Origin: Bacteroides sp.
Lineage (GTDB): Bacteria > Bacteroidota > Bacteroidia > Bacteroidales > Bacteroidaceae
NCBI GenBank assembly: GCA_020861095.1
Contig: JAJBTC010000022.1
Span: forward strand, 1-64,000
DNA: 64,000 nucleotides
Direction of reading: 5' to 3'
Position 1 is the stretch's first letter, and each line of letters opens with the position of its first letter. The position numbers and the translations under genes are program-made. The notes below the pieces were generated by a model that did not search any database, was not told where the DNA came from, and saw only the letters and a list, made by a program, of their open reading frames with translations. This document shows, in pieces, positions 62,679 to 64,000 of the stretch.

Positions 62679-62887
62679 CCTGTAGAGACGCTAAGAGATT
62701 TACGATTTGACGATTTACAATTTACGATTGAAATTACATTTTGTAAATTCCTATACATTACATGTTAGATGCAAACATACGTGATTCATATTTGCGTCTT
62801 AGCACACCGAATGGGAAGGCATAGACCATGCGGAATACTTTTTTATTGGACCTGTACCGCGGAGACGCAAATATGCGTCTCTACAGG
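62679..62887 (+). repeat. Dispersed repeat family B copy 3 (MITE-like, 13-bp terminal inverted repeats)
   Basis: CCTGTAGAGACGC (62679-62691) and GCGTCTCTACAGG (62875-62887) are exact reverse complements; internal homology to 29748-29985. Confidence 0.85.
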
Positions 62888-63065
62888 TAACTCCTTCTCT
62901 GCAGGTGAAGTAACAGAAACTTCTTTTATAGATATGCTTATAGATAAATAGTATACGGCCTCTCTACAGACTAACAAACCAGGATATATACAATGAATGA
63001 TGGATACTTACTTAATTGCCCGGAGAATAATTCCTGCGCACCAGTAATATATATGTACCGAACCT

Positions 63066-63105
63066 AAAAAAGGAAACCACTCTTTTCAGAGTGGTTTCCT
63101 TTTTT
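63066..63105. terminator. Bidirectional intrinsic terminator downstream of tRNA-Gln
   Basis: AAAAAAGGAAACCACTCT-TTTC-AGAGTGGTTTCCTTTTTT, 18-bp perfect symmetry. Confidence 0.95.
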
Positions 63106-63110
63106 ATGAG

Positions 63111-63181
63111 TTGTCCTACCAAGATTCGAACTTAGACAAACAGAACCAAAAACTGTTGTGCTACCATTACACCATAGGACA
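63111..63181 (-). tRNA. tRNA-Gln (anticodon TTG)
   Basis: TGTCCTATGGTGTAATGGTAGCACAACAGTTTTTGGTTCTGTTTGTCTAAGTTCGAATCTTGGTAGGACAA: 7-bp acceptor, TTCGAAT T-loop, anticodon loop TTTTGGT. Confidence 0.93.
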
Positions 63182-63270
63182 AACACGGGCTTTCTTTCAA
63201 AAGCGATGCAAAGATAGTGCATAGCAGCCGGATGTGCAAGTTTTCCGGTTAATTTTCGGTTACTTTTTGT

Positions 63271-64000
63271 TTATTTCACGATCAGCAGGTAATAGTTTTT
63301 CTTGCCCCGCTGCACCAGCAGATACTTATCGTTGAGCAGGTCGGCAGAGGTAATTTCCTGATCGGGGGCAGACAATTTCTCCTTATTCAGAGAAACTCCA
63401 CCGCCTTGTACCAGTTTACGCATCTCTCCTTTGGAAGGGAATACGGCCGCATTTTCTACAAACAGATCTACCGCTTTCACACCTGCCGCGATCACGTCAC
63501 GGGACACTTCAAACTGCGGTACTCCTTCGAATACGGCCAGCAAGGTATCTTCATCCAGACGTTTCAAGGCATCTGAGGTGGCTCCACCAAACAGGATACC
63601 GGATGCTTCCACAGCCGCATCGTAATCTGCTTCGGAATGTACCATCACAGTTACTTCATAGGCCAGGCGTTTCTGCAACACGCGCAAATGAGGTGCTTCC
63701 CGGTGTTCGGCTGTCAGCGCATCAATCTCTTCTTTGGGAAGGGAGGTGAATATCTTGATGTAGCGCTCGGCATCGGCATCACTCACGTTCATCCAGAATT
63801 GATAGAATTTATAAGGAGAGGTATATCGGGGATCCAGCCAGATATTGCCGGACTCGGTCTTGCCGAATTTACCACCGTCTGCCTTGGTGACCAACGGGCA
63901 GATCAGTGCATAGCATTCTTTTCCCAGGGTGCGGCGGATCAGCTCGGCACCGGTCGTAATGTTGCCCCATTGATCCGAACCTCCCATCTGCAATTTGCAG
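63271..64000 (-). CDS. tyrS: Tyrosyl-tRNA synthetase, C-terminal part (5' end outside window)
   Basis: [37 protein letters not shown]4-like C-terminus. Frame open to window edge. Confidence 0.96.
   Translation of the reverse strand, partial: CKLQMGGSDQWGNITTGAELIRRTLGKECYALICPLVTKADGGKFGKTESGNIWLDPRYTSPYKFYQFWMNVSDADAERYIKIFTSLPKEEIDALTAEHREAPHLRVLQKRLAYEVTVMVHSEADYDAAVEASGILFGGATSDALKRLDEDTLLAVFEGVPQFEVSRDVIAAGVKAVDLFVENAAVFPSKGEMRKLVQGGGVSLNKEKLSAPDQEITSADLLNDKYLLVQRGKKNYYLLIVK

Overview
This 64 kb window is chromosomal DNA from a Bacteroidales member (Bacteroidota). Evidence: SusC/SusD pair, TAnnTTTG-type promoters, Bacteroidales-type fumarate reductase operon, DUF2723, fimbrillin-like lipoproteins. 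No rRNA, phage, IS transposase or CRISPR array was seen. The housekeeping backbone includes frdCAB/sdhCAB, dprA, dus, ppk-ppx, rnr, cysK, a cysE-type acetyltransferase, a DPP-IV-like peptidase, purD, mnmD, a Zn ABC pair, DUF2723, queG, kduD/kduI, tRNA-Gln and tyrS (partial). Two accessory loci stand out. (1) 55.7-59.1 kb is an AT-rich cluster: a membrane protein with a degenerate C39-like domain, a VKOR domain and a thioredoxin-like domain (split by an apparent frameshift), a 68-aa double-glycine-leader peptide with four Cys in its core, and a TlpA-like thioredoxin. It looks like a secreted disulfide-bonded peptide system. (2) 32.9-39.6 kb holds three consecutive lipoproteins sharing a fimbrillin-like N-terminal module fused to a pectate lyase, a DUF4957/DUF5123-like beta-helix, and a pectin methylesterase. 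The window also has several ORFs broken at short repeats (TA4, A7, G7), a decayed DUF2059-like gene, a 5 x 23-bp palindromic tandem array, a perfect 26-bp GC-rich inverted repeat, and several families of dispersed intergenic repeats. All product calls come from reading the translations; no database search was run.
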